From NCBI GenBank assembly GCA_021825465.1, contig JAKAGX010000001.1, positions 1 to 64,000 of the forward strand: a DNA stretch of 64,000 nt. Reading direction: 5' to 3'. Positions 7,030 through 15,416 of the stretch are shown here, in pieces. Every line of letters begins with the position of its first letter. The stretch's first letter is position 1. The translations under genes and the position numbers were made by a program. The notes beneath the pieces are model-generated. The model saw nothing but the letters and a program-made list of their open reading frames with translations. It searched no databases and was not told where the DNA came from. This DNA is from a bacterium. Its GTDB lineage: Bacteria > Patescibacteriota > Minisyncoccia > UBA6257 > GWB1-50-10.

Positions 7030-8944
7030 CCACAGTCGCCTTGAGCTTCGTCTTCAAAAAATAGATCTGAAAAACGTTCACGACGGGGAAAAAGTCCGTC
7101 ACGAAATTGTAGGCAGCGGCGCCCGTCGGACCCAAGACGCCGCCGAAAACCAAGACCAAGCCGAGCGCGTTCGTGACCCCCCAAATCCAGAAATTGTTGT
7201 TGATGATCCGCATCGATTTTTTGCTCAAAAACATGAGCTCGGGGATCTTTTTCACGCTGTCGTGCATCAAGGCGATGTCGGCCGCTTCGATCGCCGCATC
7301 CGACCCGATCGCGCCCATCGCGATCGATACGTCCGCAAGCGCCAAGGCCGCCGCGTCGTTCACGCCGTCCCCCATCATGGCGAGATCGCCGGGATATTTT
7401 TTCTTGATCTCTTTCAAGATCCGAAGCTTGTCTTCCGGCTTCAAATTGGCGTGGTACTCGTCGAGGCCGACTTCATCCGAAACCTTCTTTGCCACGCGCT
7501 CGTTGTCGCCTGTCAGCATCACCCAGCGTTCCGCCCCAAGCCTCCTCGTTTCGGCAACAGCGACGCGCGCAAGCGGTCGAATTTCATCCTCCAAAACCAT
7601 GAGGCCGATAAGCCGTCCGCCGGAACCGAAGGCCGTCAAGCTGTATCCCTTCATTTCCAAATCGTCGATCCTCTTCTTTTCCTCTTCCGTGAACTTTATG
7701 CCATTCGATTCCAGAAACGATATCTTCCCGGCGCAGTAGTTTGTGCCGTCTTTCGTGACGGCAATGCCGTCCCCCGGCGTCTCATGGAACTCGTCGGGGG
7801 CCGGAAAAGAGACCTGTTTTTCTTTCAAAAACCGCAGCATCGCGAGGCTCACCGGATGGCGCGAGTTTGTCTGGCATGTTCCCACGAGCTTCAAAAAATC
7901 ATTCTCGGAAATATCGCCGAACCGTACGATATCGACGACGTGCGCCATGCCTTTCGTGAGCGTGCCCGTTTTATCGGTCACGAAGACCTTCAACCTCTTG
8001 ATCCGTTCAAAGATCGCAGCTCCCTTCACGATGACGCCTTCTTTGCCTGCTTTTGCGATCGCGATCGTGAAGCCAAGAGGCACCGCGACCGCAATGTCGT
8101 CGGCACACGTCACGAGGAGAACGGAAAGAACGAGATTCAAGTCGCCGGAAGCAACATACAAAATGAACGAACCTACAAGGGAAAGAATGATGTAATACGT
8201 ACTGAACCGGTCGGCGATCCGCTCGATCGACGTCTTCGCGCGCGAGGCCTCATCGACAAGCGCGATCATCTTTGCAAGCGTCGTGTCGGCGCCGACCCTT
8301 TCGGCCCGCACAAGAAGCGATCCGGAATCGTTCAAAGTGGAGCTCCAAACCTTGTCCCCTTCTTTTTTCGTCACGTGTTCGCTCTCTCCCGTCAAGGTCG
8401 ACTGGTCGATGCTCGCCTGGCCCTGCACCACGATGCCGTCGACCGGGATCCGTTCGCCCGCTTCGACGACCACAAGGTCGCCGATCTTCACTCGGTCGAG
8501 CGGGACATCTTCGAGCTTTTCACCGATCTTTATTTTCACCCGTTCGGGGCGAAGCTTCATAAGCCGCTCGATGACATGCTTCGTCCGGACTTCCGTGAAA
8601 TTGTCGAAAAGGCGGGCGGAAGCGAGCATCAAGTTGATAAAGGCGGCCGAAAGCCACTCGCCCTTGATGAAGGTGAAGGCGAGCGCGATCGAAGCCAAAA
8701 GATCTATCGTGATCTTCCGGCGCCAGATCGCCTTTGCTGCGCTCCATGCGACCGGCAGAACGCCCGCGATGGAAACGATGACCAAGATGTTGTTTTCAAG
8801 GGCCGGAGAAAAGAATTTCAGCCATGCCGAAAGAAGCGCTACAACCAAAACGGCGATGAGCGCTTCGTTGAAGGCGATGTTCCAGCGAAGATCCCCTTTT
8901 TCCTGTTCCTTATTTTTTTCTTTATCTTTTCTTTCCTGCAACAA
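7025..8944 (-). CDS. P1B-like metal-transporting P-type ATPase with altered CPC motif
   Basis: The 639-aa product has TGES (185-188, actuator), DKTGT with phosphorylated Asp324, HP at 363-364 (the SRHP motif of heavy-metal pumps), MLTGDN, and GDGVND (525-530). Topology is of the P1B class, with helices before the actuator and two after the nucleotide-binding half. The ion-binding motif of the helix before the phosphorylation domain is normally CPC, CPH or SPC; here it is Cys280-Ala-Asp282 (VTCADDIAVAVP), so metal choice cannot be inferred by rule. There is no N-terminal metal-binding domain, only a Lys/Glu-rich leader. The start is unsure: there is no early Met, and TTG at 8944 lies 10 bases after a TATGGT box. 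Confidence 0.88.
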   Translation of the reverse strand: MLQERKDKEKNKEQEKGDLRWNIAFNEALIAVLVVALLSAWLKFFSPALENNILVIVSIAGVLPVAWSAAKAIWRRKITIDLLASIALAFTFIKGEWLSAAFINLMLASARLFDNFTEVRTKHVIERLMKLRPERVKIKIGEKLEDVPLDRVKIGDLVVVEAGERIPVDGIVVQGQASIDQSTLTGESEHVTKKEGDKVWSSTLNDSGSLLVRAERVGADTTLAKMIALVDEASRAKTSIERIADRFSTYYIILSLVGSFILYVASGDLNLVLSVLLVTCADDIAVAVPLGFTIAIAKAGKEGVIVKGAAIFERIKRLKVFVTDKTGTLTKGMAHVVDIVRFGDISENDFLKLVGTCQTNSRHPVSLAMLRFLKEKQVSFPAPDEFHETPGDGIAVTKDGTNYCAGKISFLESNGIKFTEEEKKRIDDLEMKGYSLTAFGSGGRLIGLMVLEDEIRPLARVAVAETRRLGAERWVMLTGDNERVAKKVSDEVGLDEYHANLKPEDKLRILKEIKKKYPGDLAMMGDGVNDAAALALADVSIAMGAIGSDAAIEAADIALMHDSVKKIPELMFLSKKSMRIINNNFWIWGVTNALGLVLVFGGVLGPTGAAAYNFVTDFFPVVNVFQIYFLKTKLKATVV

Positions 8945-8971
8945 TCAAATTCTACCATACCAAAAGGAAAA

Positions 8972-8998
8972 CGGCTGTCATCGCGCGTATGACAGCCG
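8972..8998 (-). terminator. Intrinsic terminator
   Basis: CGGCTGTCAT (8972-8981) pairs perfectly with ATGACAGCCG (8989-8998) across a 7-base loop. Read leftward it is followed by TTTTCCTTTT, so it should end the transcript of the 95-aa gene just upstream, before the ATPase promoter. Confidence 0.8.
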
Positions 8999-9016
8999 CA
9001 GGTTTTGGGGGAAATC

Positions 9017-9304
9017 CTACCCCCCGAGGTTTCCGAGATTCCAGAGCTCGTCCGAATCCATCGATCCGATTGGAATGCCAACCGGGTAACAATCTCCGAC
9101 GCCGGCCGTTACAGGGATGGTAACTCCCTTGAAAATGAGAATTTCTCCCTTCTGGAGCGAGCCATGGTACTTGCTCATGCACACACCGCAAAGAACTCCG
9201 ATCTTTTCATTGTTCTTCTGAAGAACATACACCGTTTCCCCATTCTTAACGAGACCACGGTGTGCAACGCAATGCACGAGCGTTTCCATCTCAACTTGAT
9301 CCAT
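9017..9304 (-). CDS. Small protein of unknown function
   Basis: The 95-aa product has a CVAHRG segment and a CGVC pair that together could bind one metal ion, and a beta-rich middle (KGEILIFKGVTIPVTAGVGD). An AAGAGAGG ribosome site precedes the ATG by about 7 bases, and a TGG-TATATT box lies near 9376-9384, so unlike many neighbours the mRNA has a leader of about 70 bases. It has its own terminator. No function recognised. Confidence 0.65.
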   Translation of the reverse strand: MDQVEMETLVHCVAHRGLVKNGETVYVLQKNNEKIGVLCGVCMSKYHGSLQKGEILIFKGVTIPVTAGVGDCYPVGIPIGSMDSDELWNLGNLGG

Positions 9305-9413
9305 ATTGATGCCTCTCTTTTTTGAGTGATCAGATAATGGAAGATAGCAAAAAGAACAAAAACTCTATGGTTTTCAATATACCAGAAAATTGACAAAATG
9401 TCAATCCTCCAGC

Positions 9414-11813
9414 TTATTTGCTGAGCTTCAAGATTGTTTTCACCACCGTGTCAGGATTCAACGAAATGCTCTCGATCCCCTCCTTCATAAGGAACGCGGC
9501 GAACTCCGGATAGTCGGACGGCGCTTGGCCGCAAATGCCGATGTACTTTCCGCGTTTTTTGCACGTCCGGATGACGCTTCGGATCAAGGTTTTCACCGAT
9601 TCATCGTTCTCGTTCGTGATGCTCCGGATCCGATCGTTCCCGTCGCGGTCGATGCCGACCGTGAGCTGCGTCAAATCGTTCGATCCGATCGACATGCCGT
9701 CAAAAACGTCGAGGAATTTGTCCGCGAGGACCACGTTCGACGGGATCTCGCACATGACGTAGATCCGCAAGGCCTTGTCCTTTTTCCTCGAGAGGCCGTT
9801 CTTTTCCATGACCTCCACCACCCTCTTCCCTTCGTCGGCGGTCCGGCAGAACGGGATCATCGGCACGACGTTCGTGAGCCCCATTTCTTCGCGCACTTTT
9901 TTCATCGCCTTCACTTCGAGCGCAAAGGCGGGCGCGAACGCCGGATGATAGTACCGCGAAGCGCCGCGCCATCCGATCATCGGATTTTCTTCCTTCGGTT
10001 CATACGCATCGCCCCCGAGAAGCGCCCGATATTCATTCGTTTTGAAATCGGAAAAGCGGACGATCACATCCAGCGGATGGAACGCCGCGGCGATCTTTGC
10101 GATGCCGTAAGCCAATTTATCGACGTAAAATTGCTCTTTATTGTTCCAACCGCGCGTCTTTTCGTCAATCGCCCGCGCAAGTTTTTTGTTTTTCTTCGCG
10201 ATCTTTCCGTATTCGATCAAGGCCATCGGATGCACCCCGATGTCCCCCGCAATGATGAATTCTTCGCGCGCAAGGCCGACGCCCTTCGTCGGCAGGAACG
10301 ATTTTTCGAACGCCGAATCGGGCGTTGCAATGTTCACCATGATCTTCACCTTCGGCTTTGGCAATCTCCGAACGTCCCGCTCTTCCACCTTGAATTTCAG
10401 CTGGCCCGCAAGAACCAAACCTTCCGTGCCCGTCGTGTCGACGGTTATCACATCTCCCGTTTTCAAAACGCGCGTCGCGTTTTCCGTCCCCACGACGCAC
10501 GGGATGCCGAGTTCGCGCGAAACGATCGCGGCATGGCTCGTTCGTCCGCCTTTATTCGTCACGATCGCCGAGGCGATCTTCATGATCGGCTCCCAATCCG
10601 GATCGGTCATATCGGTCACGAGAACCTCGCCCGCTTTGAAACTTCCGATGTTTTTCGCGTTCAAAATGATCCGCGCAGTGCCCGTCGCGATCTTCGAGCC
10701 GACCGAATACCCTTTCGCGAGCACTTTGCCGTTTCCGATCCGTTCGTATTCCTTGAGCTTTGAAAAATCACGGCTTGCCTGCACGGTCTCGGGGCGCGAT
10801 TGGACGATAAAAAGCTCGCCGCTCCGGCCGTCTTTGGCCCATTCCATATCCATCGGCGTCCATTTGCGGTCCTTCTTCGAATAATGCTCCTCGATCAAAA
10901 CGCCCCAGCGGGCGAGTTCCAATACCTCCTTTTCCGAAAGGACGAAGGTTTCTTTTTCTTTTTCGCTCGTCGGAACGATCTTCGTCGTCTTGATGCCCCG
11001 GCCGACCGAATAGATCATCTTCCGGTTTTTCACGCCGAGCTTCCGGTCGATGATCGCCTTTTTTCCCGTCCGAAGGGACGGTTTGAAAACCAAAAATTCG
11101 TCCGGCGTCACCTCCCCTTGCACGATCATTTCCCCAAGCCCCCACGAGCCGTTGATCAAAACGACATTCTTGAACCCCGACTCGGTATCGATGCTGAACA
11201 TGACGCCCGAGCAGCCGAGGTCCGACCGCACCATTTTTTGAACGCCCGCCGAGAGCGCCACTTTCATGTGATCGAATCCTTTGTCCGCCCGGTACGAGAT
11301 CGCCCGGTCGGTGAAGAGCGATGCAAAATCCGCTTGGACCGCTTCAAGAAGTTCGTCGACGCCCCGGATATTCAAATATGTTTCATGTTCGCCGGCAAAG
11401 CTCGCCCCCGGCAAGTCCTCCGCCGTCGCCGATGACCGAACTGCAACATCCGCATTCCGGCCGTATATCTTTTCAAGCTGGATGTAGTTCCGCACGATGA
11501 TCTGTTTCAGGTCGGCAGGCATTTTCGCCGCCCGGATCACTTTCCGAATTTCCTCGCCGCGCTTCGCGAGATCTTTCAGGTTTTTCGTATCGAGGCCTTT
11601 CAGGGCCTTCTTGATGAACTTGTCGAGGCCGGTCTTCTTCATGAAGTGGCGGTAGGCCTCCGCTGTAACAACGAAACCATTCGGTACCCGGACCCCCTGC
11701 GGTTCGAGATACTTGATCATTTCGCCCAAAGAGGCGTTCTTGCCGCCGACGAGCGGTACATCTTTGATGGTGATGTCCTTGTACCAGAGGACGAGTTTTT
11801 TATTTTTATTCAT
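9414..11813 (-). CDS. ppsA: Phosphoenolpyruvate synthase
   Basis: PEP synthase makes PEP from pyruvate and ATP, or runs in reverse in some organisms. The 799-aa product has all three domains: the ATP-grasp nucleotide domain (GGKNASLGEM, AVRSSATAEDLPGASFAG), the swivelling domain with catalytic His427 in GGRTSHAAIV, and the C-terminal PEP/pyruvate barrel with SNDLTQLTVGIDRD and the GICGQAPSDYPEF loop that carries the catalytic Cys. The ATG at 11813 is the family start; it lies inside the end of the glycerate kinase gene (8-base overlap), so the two are translationally coupled. A longer frame exists upstream but has no family similarity. Confidence 0.95.
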   Translation of the reverse strand: MNKNKKLVLWYKDITIKDVPLVGGKNASLGEMIKYLEPQGVRVPNGFVVTAEAYRHFMKKTGLDKFIKKALKGLDTKNLKDLAKRGEEIRKVIRAAKMPADLKQIIVRNYIQLEKIYGRNADVAVRSSATAEDLPGASFAGEHETYLNIRGVDELLEAVQADFASLFTDRAISYRADKGFDHMKVALSAGVQKMVRSDLGCSGVMFSIDTESGFKNVVLINGSWGLGEMIVQGEVTPDEFLVFKPSLRTGKKAIIDRKLGVKNRKMIYSVGRGIKTTKIVPTSEKEKETFVLSEKEVLELARWGVLIEEHYSKKDRKWTPMDMEWAKDGRSGELFIVQSRPETVQASRDFSKLKEYERIGNGKVLAKGYSVGSKIATGTARIILNAKNIGSFKAGEVLVTDMTDPDWEPIMKIASAIVTNKGGRTSHAAIVSRELGIPCVVGTENATRVLKTGDVITVDTTGTEGLVLAGQLKFKVEERDVRRLPKPKVKIMVNIATPDSAFEKSFLPTKGVGLAREEFIIAGDIGVHPMALIEYGKIAKKNKKLARAIDEKTRGWNNKEQFYVDKLAYGIAKIAAAFHPLDVIVRFSDFKTNEYRALLGGDAYEPKEENPMIGWRGASRYYHPAFAPAFALEVKAMKKVREEMGLTNVVPMIPFCRTADEGKRVVEVMEKNGLSRKKDKALRIYVMCEIPSNVVLADKFLDVFDGMSIGSNDLTQLTVGIDRDGNDRIRSITNENDESVKTLIRSVIRTCKKRGKYIGICGQAPSDYPEFAAFLMKEGIESISLNPDTVVKTILKLSK

Positions 11814-13098
11814 AACGCAATGCAATGACGAGGTCCGATACATTCGAACCCGTATCTCCCGTCTCGATGGAATCCCCCGCTTTCTCAAAAAACGCCGCCG
11901 AGTCGTTGTTCTCCAAAAATTCACCCGCCTCCAAACCGAGCTCTTCGGCTTTTTCCTTCGTCATTATATCACAGAACGCACCCGCGTATCCCCCTTGGTT
12001 GTCGTGCCCGTCCGAATCGAACGAAAGGACGAGTGTTTTTTCCGAAATCCCGCCAAGGGCCCCCAAAACAAGTTCCTGATTTCGGCCGCCTCTTCCCGAT
12101 TTCTTGACGGTCACTGTCGTTTCACCGCCGTAAAGGCGCACCGTTTTTGGGGGTAACCCCGCGGTATCGCCTGCTATTTTCCGCCCGACATCCCGCGCTT
12201 CACCGGAGAGTGTCGCCGTTACAACCTCCGCCTCGAAACCGAGAGTATCCGCCTTTTCTTTCATCGCCCCGAGAGCGGTTGCATTAGAGATAAAAAGGAT
12301 GTTTTTTACTTTCTCGAAATATTTGTCTTCCTTCGGGGTTTTCAACGGCTCTATTTTCAAACCGGTGCTCTTCTCGAGATCGTACTTCGCGACGATCGTC
12401 TTCGCCTCATCGACCGTCGTCGCGTCTTTCACCGTCGGGCCCGAAGCAATGAACCCGAGATTGTCCCCCGGCACGTCCGAAAAGATCAAGGCGACGGACG
12501 ATGCCGGATATGCGTATTCCGCCAAACGGCCGCCGCGCGCCAATGACAAATGCTTCCGGAGCGTATTGATCTCCTCAATCGTCGCCCCTTTTTCGAAGAG
12601 AACCTTCAATATCTCGGCCTCCTCGGCACATACCATGTTCTGCGGCTGGCACAGGAGCGTCGAACCGCCGCCGGAAATGACGAAGACAACAAAATCTTTT
12701 TCCGTAAGCGACGAAAGCAAGCGGATGATCTCGCTCGTTGCATCGACATTCGCTTCCGTCGGGAAAGGATGCGTGCCGGAATATGCCTTGATCTTCTTCA
12801 AGACCCCCCGGTGCACATCCAAAACAATGCCGCCGGAGAGCCGATCGCCGAGGACGTTTTCAAGCGCCCTTCCGGCCTCGAGCGAACATTTGCCAACGCC
12901 CACGACGAAAATCCGATCGAAATTCCCGACATCGAACGAACGATCGTCGATTTTCAACGTATCGTCTTTCAGCGACACCCGCGATTGGATCGCTTGCTCG
13001 GTATCGATTGCAAACAATCCCGCCTCGACAATTTCCAAGGCGGCTTTCCTCGCCGGCGTCACGGCAATCGCATCAAAATTCTTTATTTTCCCTCCCAT
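11806..13098 (-). CDS. Glycerate 2-kinase, MOFRL family
   Basis: The 430-aa product matches the two-domain glycerate kinases that make 2-phosphoglycerate: VVGVGKCSLEAGRAL near the N-terminus, GTHPFPTEANV, the SGGGSTLL loop, INTLRKHLS-x-A-(R/K)GGRLA, SDVPGD and ASGPT, and the C-terminal MOFRL domain with GGETTV, GRGGRNQE and SFDSDGHD. Coupled to ppsA, with eno nearby, it would feed glycerate into PEP. A TATAAT box (13112-13107) ends 8 bases before the ATG. Confidence 0.92.
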   Translation of the reverse strand: MGGKIKNFDAIAVTPARKAALEIVEAGLFAIDTEQAIQSRVSLKDDTLKIDDRSFDVGNFDRIFVVGVGKCSLEAGRALENVLGDRLSGGIVLDVHRGVLKKIKAYSGTHPFPTEANVDATSEIIRLLSSLTEKDFVVFVISGGGSTLLCQPQNMVCAEEAEILKVLFEKGATIEEINTLRKHLSLARGGRLAEYAYPASSVALIFSDVPGDNLGFIASGPTVKDATTVDEAKTIVAKYDLEKSTGLKIEPLKTPKEDKYFEKVKNILFISNATALGAMKEKADTLGFEAEVVTATLSGEARDVGRKIAGDTAGLPPKTVRLYGGETTVTVKKSGRGGRNQELVLGALGGISEKTLVLSFDSDGHDNQGGYAGAFCDIMTKEKAEELGLEAGEFLENNDSAAFFEKAGDSIETGDTGSNVSDLVIALRYE

Positions 13099-13106
13099 TG
13101 CCCACC

Positions 13107-13112
13107 ATTATA
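13107..13112 (-). promoter_or_regulatory. -10 box TATAAT of the glycerate kinase/ppsA operon
   Basis: TATAAT on the minus strand with 8 bases to the ATG at 13098. Confidence 0.65.
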
Positions 13113-13118
13113 GCCCTT

Positions 13119-13505
13119 TCATTCGGGCAACGCACATCCGCTCGCCGTACTCAAAGTTTCGAGCGTTTGCGTCCCCACAAGACGAGCACCGCTCGGTTCG
13201 ATCCACGTCGGCACCGCATCAACGCCGTCGGCCGTACATTTCTGCGCATTTTCCGAGCATTCAATATAGTCCACATATTTGAAGGAGTCGCCGAAAAGCT
13301 GTTTTTCGGCCTGACAGTGCGGGCAAGAATAAAGCCCGTACATCACGAAACCCTTGTTCGCAAGGCATTTTGCGAACGAATCGAGCGAGGCTGACGAAGA
13401 TCCGTCTATTTTCGGCCGAAAAGCAAAATATCCGGCCGCACCAGCGACAACAACAATCAAAACGACGAGAACAAGCGTATATGATTTTGTTTTATTGAGT
13501 TTCAT
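13119..13505 (-). CDS. Membrane-anchored thioredoxin-like protein (CPHC)
   Basis: The 128-aa product has one N-terminal membrane helix (about 9-29) and an extracytoplasmic thioredoxin-like domain with the redox pair Cys61-Pro-His-Cys64 (YSCPHCQAEKQLFG) and the conserved VDAVPTWI cis-Pro segment. A further pair (ECSENAQKC) and a C-terminal Cys follow. This form resembles the thioredoxin domain partnered with VKOR-type oxidases. With the CcdA-like protein encoded two genes upstream it may handle disulfides of the many exported Cys-rich proteins. A ribosome-site-like AGGAAAGGG precedes the ATG. Confidence 0.85.
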   Translation of the reverse strand: MKLNKTKSYTLVLVVLIVVVAGAAGYFAFRPKIDGSSSASLDSFAKCLANKGFVMYGLYSCPHCQAEKQLFGDSFKYVDYIECSENAQKCTADGVDAVPTWIEPSGARLVGTQTLETLSTASGCALPE

Positions 13506-13534
13506 ATTTTTCCCTTTCCTATTTTCCGATTTTG

Positions 13535-13567
13535 GGCCCTCGGGAGCCCTTTGGCTTCCCGAGGGCC
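13535..13567. repeat. GC-rich hairpin, first of a pair
   Basis: GGCCCTCGGGAGCC (13535-13548) pairs with GGCTTCCCGAGGGCC (13553-13567), one bulged base. No T run follows on either strand, so a role in mRNA stability or as a mobile palindrome is as likely as termination. Confidence 0.55.
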
Positions 13568-13606
13568 AGTGACCATGGAGGCGCTTAAAGCGCCCCCATG
13601 GTCACT
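13568..13606. repeat. Long palindrome covering a stop codon
   Basis: Two 18-base arms (13568-13585 and 13589-13606), both carrying the palindromic word CCATGG, pair with one mismatch across a 3-base loop. The stop codon of the 169-aa gene (13602-13604) lies in the outer arm. It directly abuts the preceding hairpin. Confidence 0.6.
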
Positions 13607-14111
13607 CCTCGCAACAGTTGATGAGCTCCGTCATAATGCTCTCGAAATCGAGCGGCTTTCCCTCTTCTTTCGCTTTCTTGATGTTCGAAGCATCGACAAG
13701 CTTCAAGCGGAGCGCCCAAAAGAGCGAGTAGAGCTTGAAGGCCGAATCGTATGCTTGCTTCGCTTCTTCCCGGCGCTCAGAAGCATCGAGCTTGGTTCCC
13801 ACCTCGATCAAGCGCATCGTGGAAGCCAAAAGGTGCTTTGAAATGCACCACGTTTCGCCTTCGTTCACGGGCATCAGTTTCGCAAGCAAGTCCTTCCGGA
13901 CGCTTCGTACTTCCTCCAAAAGATCAAGATAGCCGTCTTCTTTGGTCTTTTCGGCCGTGAAGAAGAAATGCTCCTCCAAGCTCACGAGATTCATGACGCC
14001 GATCGAAAGATCTTCGTCCGTCGAAAGATCAAGCTTGTGCTCGAGGTGAGCTTTTTTGATCTTCTCCAAAAGCTCTTCCCATTTTTTTCTTTTTGATTCA
14101 TCCATGTTCAT
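13602..14111 (-). CDS. Helical protein of unknown function
   Basis: The 169-aa product is predicted almost wholly helical, with a charged N-terminus (DESKRKKWEELLEKIKKAHLEHK), conserved-looking aromatic and His positions (SLEEHFFF), and two Cys at the extreme C-terminus (INCCEE). It starts 2 bases after the CcdA-like gene and is probably cotranscribed. No domain is recognised. Confidence 0.65.
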   Translation of the reverse strand: MNMDESKRKKWEELLEKIKKAHLEHKLDLSTDEDLSIGVMNLVSLEEHFFFTAEKTKEDGYLDLLEEVRSVRKDLLAKLMPVNEGETWCISKHLLASTMRLIEVGTKLDASERREEAKQAYDSAFKLYSLFWALRLKLVDASNIKKAKEEGKPLDFESIMTELINCCEE

Positions 14112-14113
14112 GT

Positions 14114-14851
14114 TTATGAGAAGAAGATGACAACGGCGGCGAGCGCGATCATGATCGTTCCCACGACGATCCGCGTCGCGCGGCCGTTTTCCCTTCTTGC
14201 TTTGTCGACCTTTTCCAAAACTTCTTTCTTGCTCGCAACGGCCAAAACCACCGCGAGCGGCACAATAAAGATCAGGTTATAAAGGATCAAGTATCCAAGG
14301 CCCGCAAACTCCGTCGCCCGATCGTGCAAGAGCCCCAGAACGAAAAGATACGGGCCTCCGACACACGGGAACTCAAAAAGGCCGACCAGAATGCCAAGTA
14401 CAAAGGATGCGACAAGCGATCCCCTTTCGATAAAACGGGCAAGCGTCCGATGCGTCGACTCCGGCATCTTGAGGCGGATGGGAAACTTCGGGAACATGCC
14501 GTCCGCGATCTCGATCGCACCGAACGCGACGAGGATAACGGCAACGATCTTCGACAAGAAATCCGGAATGCCAAAGAGCGTCAAGGCGCCGAGGACGCCG
14601 AGTCCTATCAATACATACGTCGAGAATATTCCGAATATGTAAAGACCGCCTGCCGCAAGAACATCAACGCGCTCGCGTCCTAAACCGAAGAGAAAAGTGA
14701 TCGTAAGAAAGAGAACCGAGAAGGCGCACGGATTCAAACTGTCGACGAACGCGGAACCCACGAGAAGCGGCACAAAACTGCCCGTCCAAAAGAAAGACCC
14801 CACGAGGAGCGCGCACGCAACGACTAAAAACACCAATAACCCTTTTTTCAT
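14114..14851 (-). CDS. CcdA/DsbD-like thiol-disulfide transmembrane protein
   Basis: The 245-aa product is a polytopic membrane protein of about six helices. Two Cys sit in the family's places: DSLNPCAFSVL in the first core helix and FEFPCVGGPY in the fourth. Proteins of this group carry electrons from cytoplasmic thioredoxin across the membrane to extracytoplasmic thiol proteins. The extracytoplasmic CPHC thioredoxin encoded downstream is the natural partner. The start is set at the ATG at 14851; a GTG three codons earlier is possible. Confidence 0.88.
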   Translation of the reverse strand: MKKGLLVFLVVACALLVGSFFWTGSFVPLLVGSAFVDSLNPCAFSVLFLTITFLFGLGRERVDVLAAGGLYIFGIFSTYVLIGLGVLGALTLFGIPDFLSKIVAVILVAFGAIEIADGMFPKFPIRLKMPESTHRTLARFIERGSLVASFVLGILVGLFEFPCVGGPYLFVLGLLHDRATEFAGLGYLILYNLIFIVPLAVVLAVASKKEVLEKVDKARRENGRATRIVVGTIMIALAAVVIFFS

Positions 14852-14896
14852 TGAACCCACAAAAAATAAACCGACCTTGAACTACAAGAATCCGAT

Positions 14897-15250
14897 CTAT
14901 TTTGTGGGGCTCGCTTCGTGAAGCGAAAACCAGAACGTTATTTTTTTGAAGACGAGATTGGAAAGTTCCTCGATCTCAGCAGTCGTGGAAACCGCCGCCG
15001 ATCCGTCCCCAACCGGCAATCCGATAATAAGCGCCGTCCCGAACGCAAGAAGAAGGATGACAATGACCGCAAATGCGGAACCGGCAAGCGTCCCATTCCC
15101 CGAAGATGCGGACGACGCAAAAACGCCGTTCGTCAAAGGACAAGCGAAACCGCAGGAAGAGCTCCCCCCGAGCACCTTAAAATTCAAAAATCCAAAGACC
15201 GCCGATCCGAGGAACAGCACCGAAAGGATTATGGCGGCGGTTTTGAACAT
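14897..15250 (-). CDS. Small two-helix membrane protein
   Basis: The 117-aa product has an N-terminal helix (FKTAAIILSVLFLGSAVFGFL), an extracytoplasmic loop with two Cys (SCGFACPL) and a second helix (FAVIVILLLAFGTALIIGL), then a soluble tail. The ATG at 15250 is chosen over a longer upstream frame because that frame would run through the structured RNA at 15260-15410. Function unknown; the paired Cys and the position next to CcdA/thioredoxin suggest a thiol link, which is inference only. Confidence 0.6.
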   Translation of the reverse strand: MFKTAAIILSVLFLGSAVFGFLNFKVLGGSSSCGFACPLTNGVFASSASSGNGTLAGSAFAVIVILLLAFGTALIIGLPVGDGSAAVSTTAEIEELSNLVFKKITFWFSLHEASPTK

Positions 15251-15259
15251 AGTTTCAAA

Positions 15260-15410
15260 CAAAAATCCCGTTCTTGGAATTATTCCCGGTTCGTACCAGG
15301 TGGGTCTTCTAAGTTCGACCCTTAAGAAAATTTTGAAAATTCTCTGTCGAGCCGAATCAAGTTGAAGTCCCAATGTAATTGAATAATCCGGAATTCACAT
15401 TGAACGGGAC
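15260..15410 (-). ncRNA. Candidate structured RNA, about 150 nt (6S-like shape or leader)
   Basis: A TGG-TATAAT box (15422-15417) places the expected start of transcription at about 15410. The RNA would begin G-UCCCGUUC (15409-15402), which pairs perfectly with GAACGGGA (15273-15266); that arm is followed at once by five U (15265-15261). Inside, GGATTATTC pairs with GAATAATTCC with one bulge. Toward the centre there are possible pairs TCGAC/GTCGA, an AT-rich apical hairpin, and a separate GGGTC/GACCC hairpin. The rod shape with large internal loops recalls 6S RNA. The alternative is an attenuating leader for the gene starting at 15250. I did not identify a known family signature. Confidence 0.5.
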
Positions 15411-15416
15411 ATTCAT

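Noticed and set aside
8938..8970. A firm start codon for the P-type ATPase
   Set aside because: There is no early ATG; TTG at 8944 is plausible but its 10-base distance from TATGGT is outside the usual range, so the start is left uncertain.
6905..8992. A 695-codon open frame opposite the P-type ATPase gene
   Set aside because: It is the antisense shadow of a well-supported gene, has no recognisable domain, and its composition (Arg/His/Phe-rich) is typical of reversed coding sequence.
15298..15322. A tRNA T-arm-like hairpin (GGGTC and GACCC around TTCTAAGTTC)
   Set aside because: The loop has 10 rather than 7 bases, and no acceptor, D or anticodon arms can be drawn around it.
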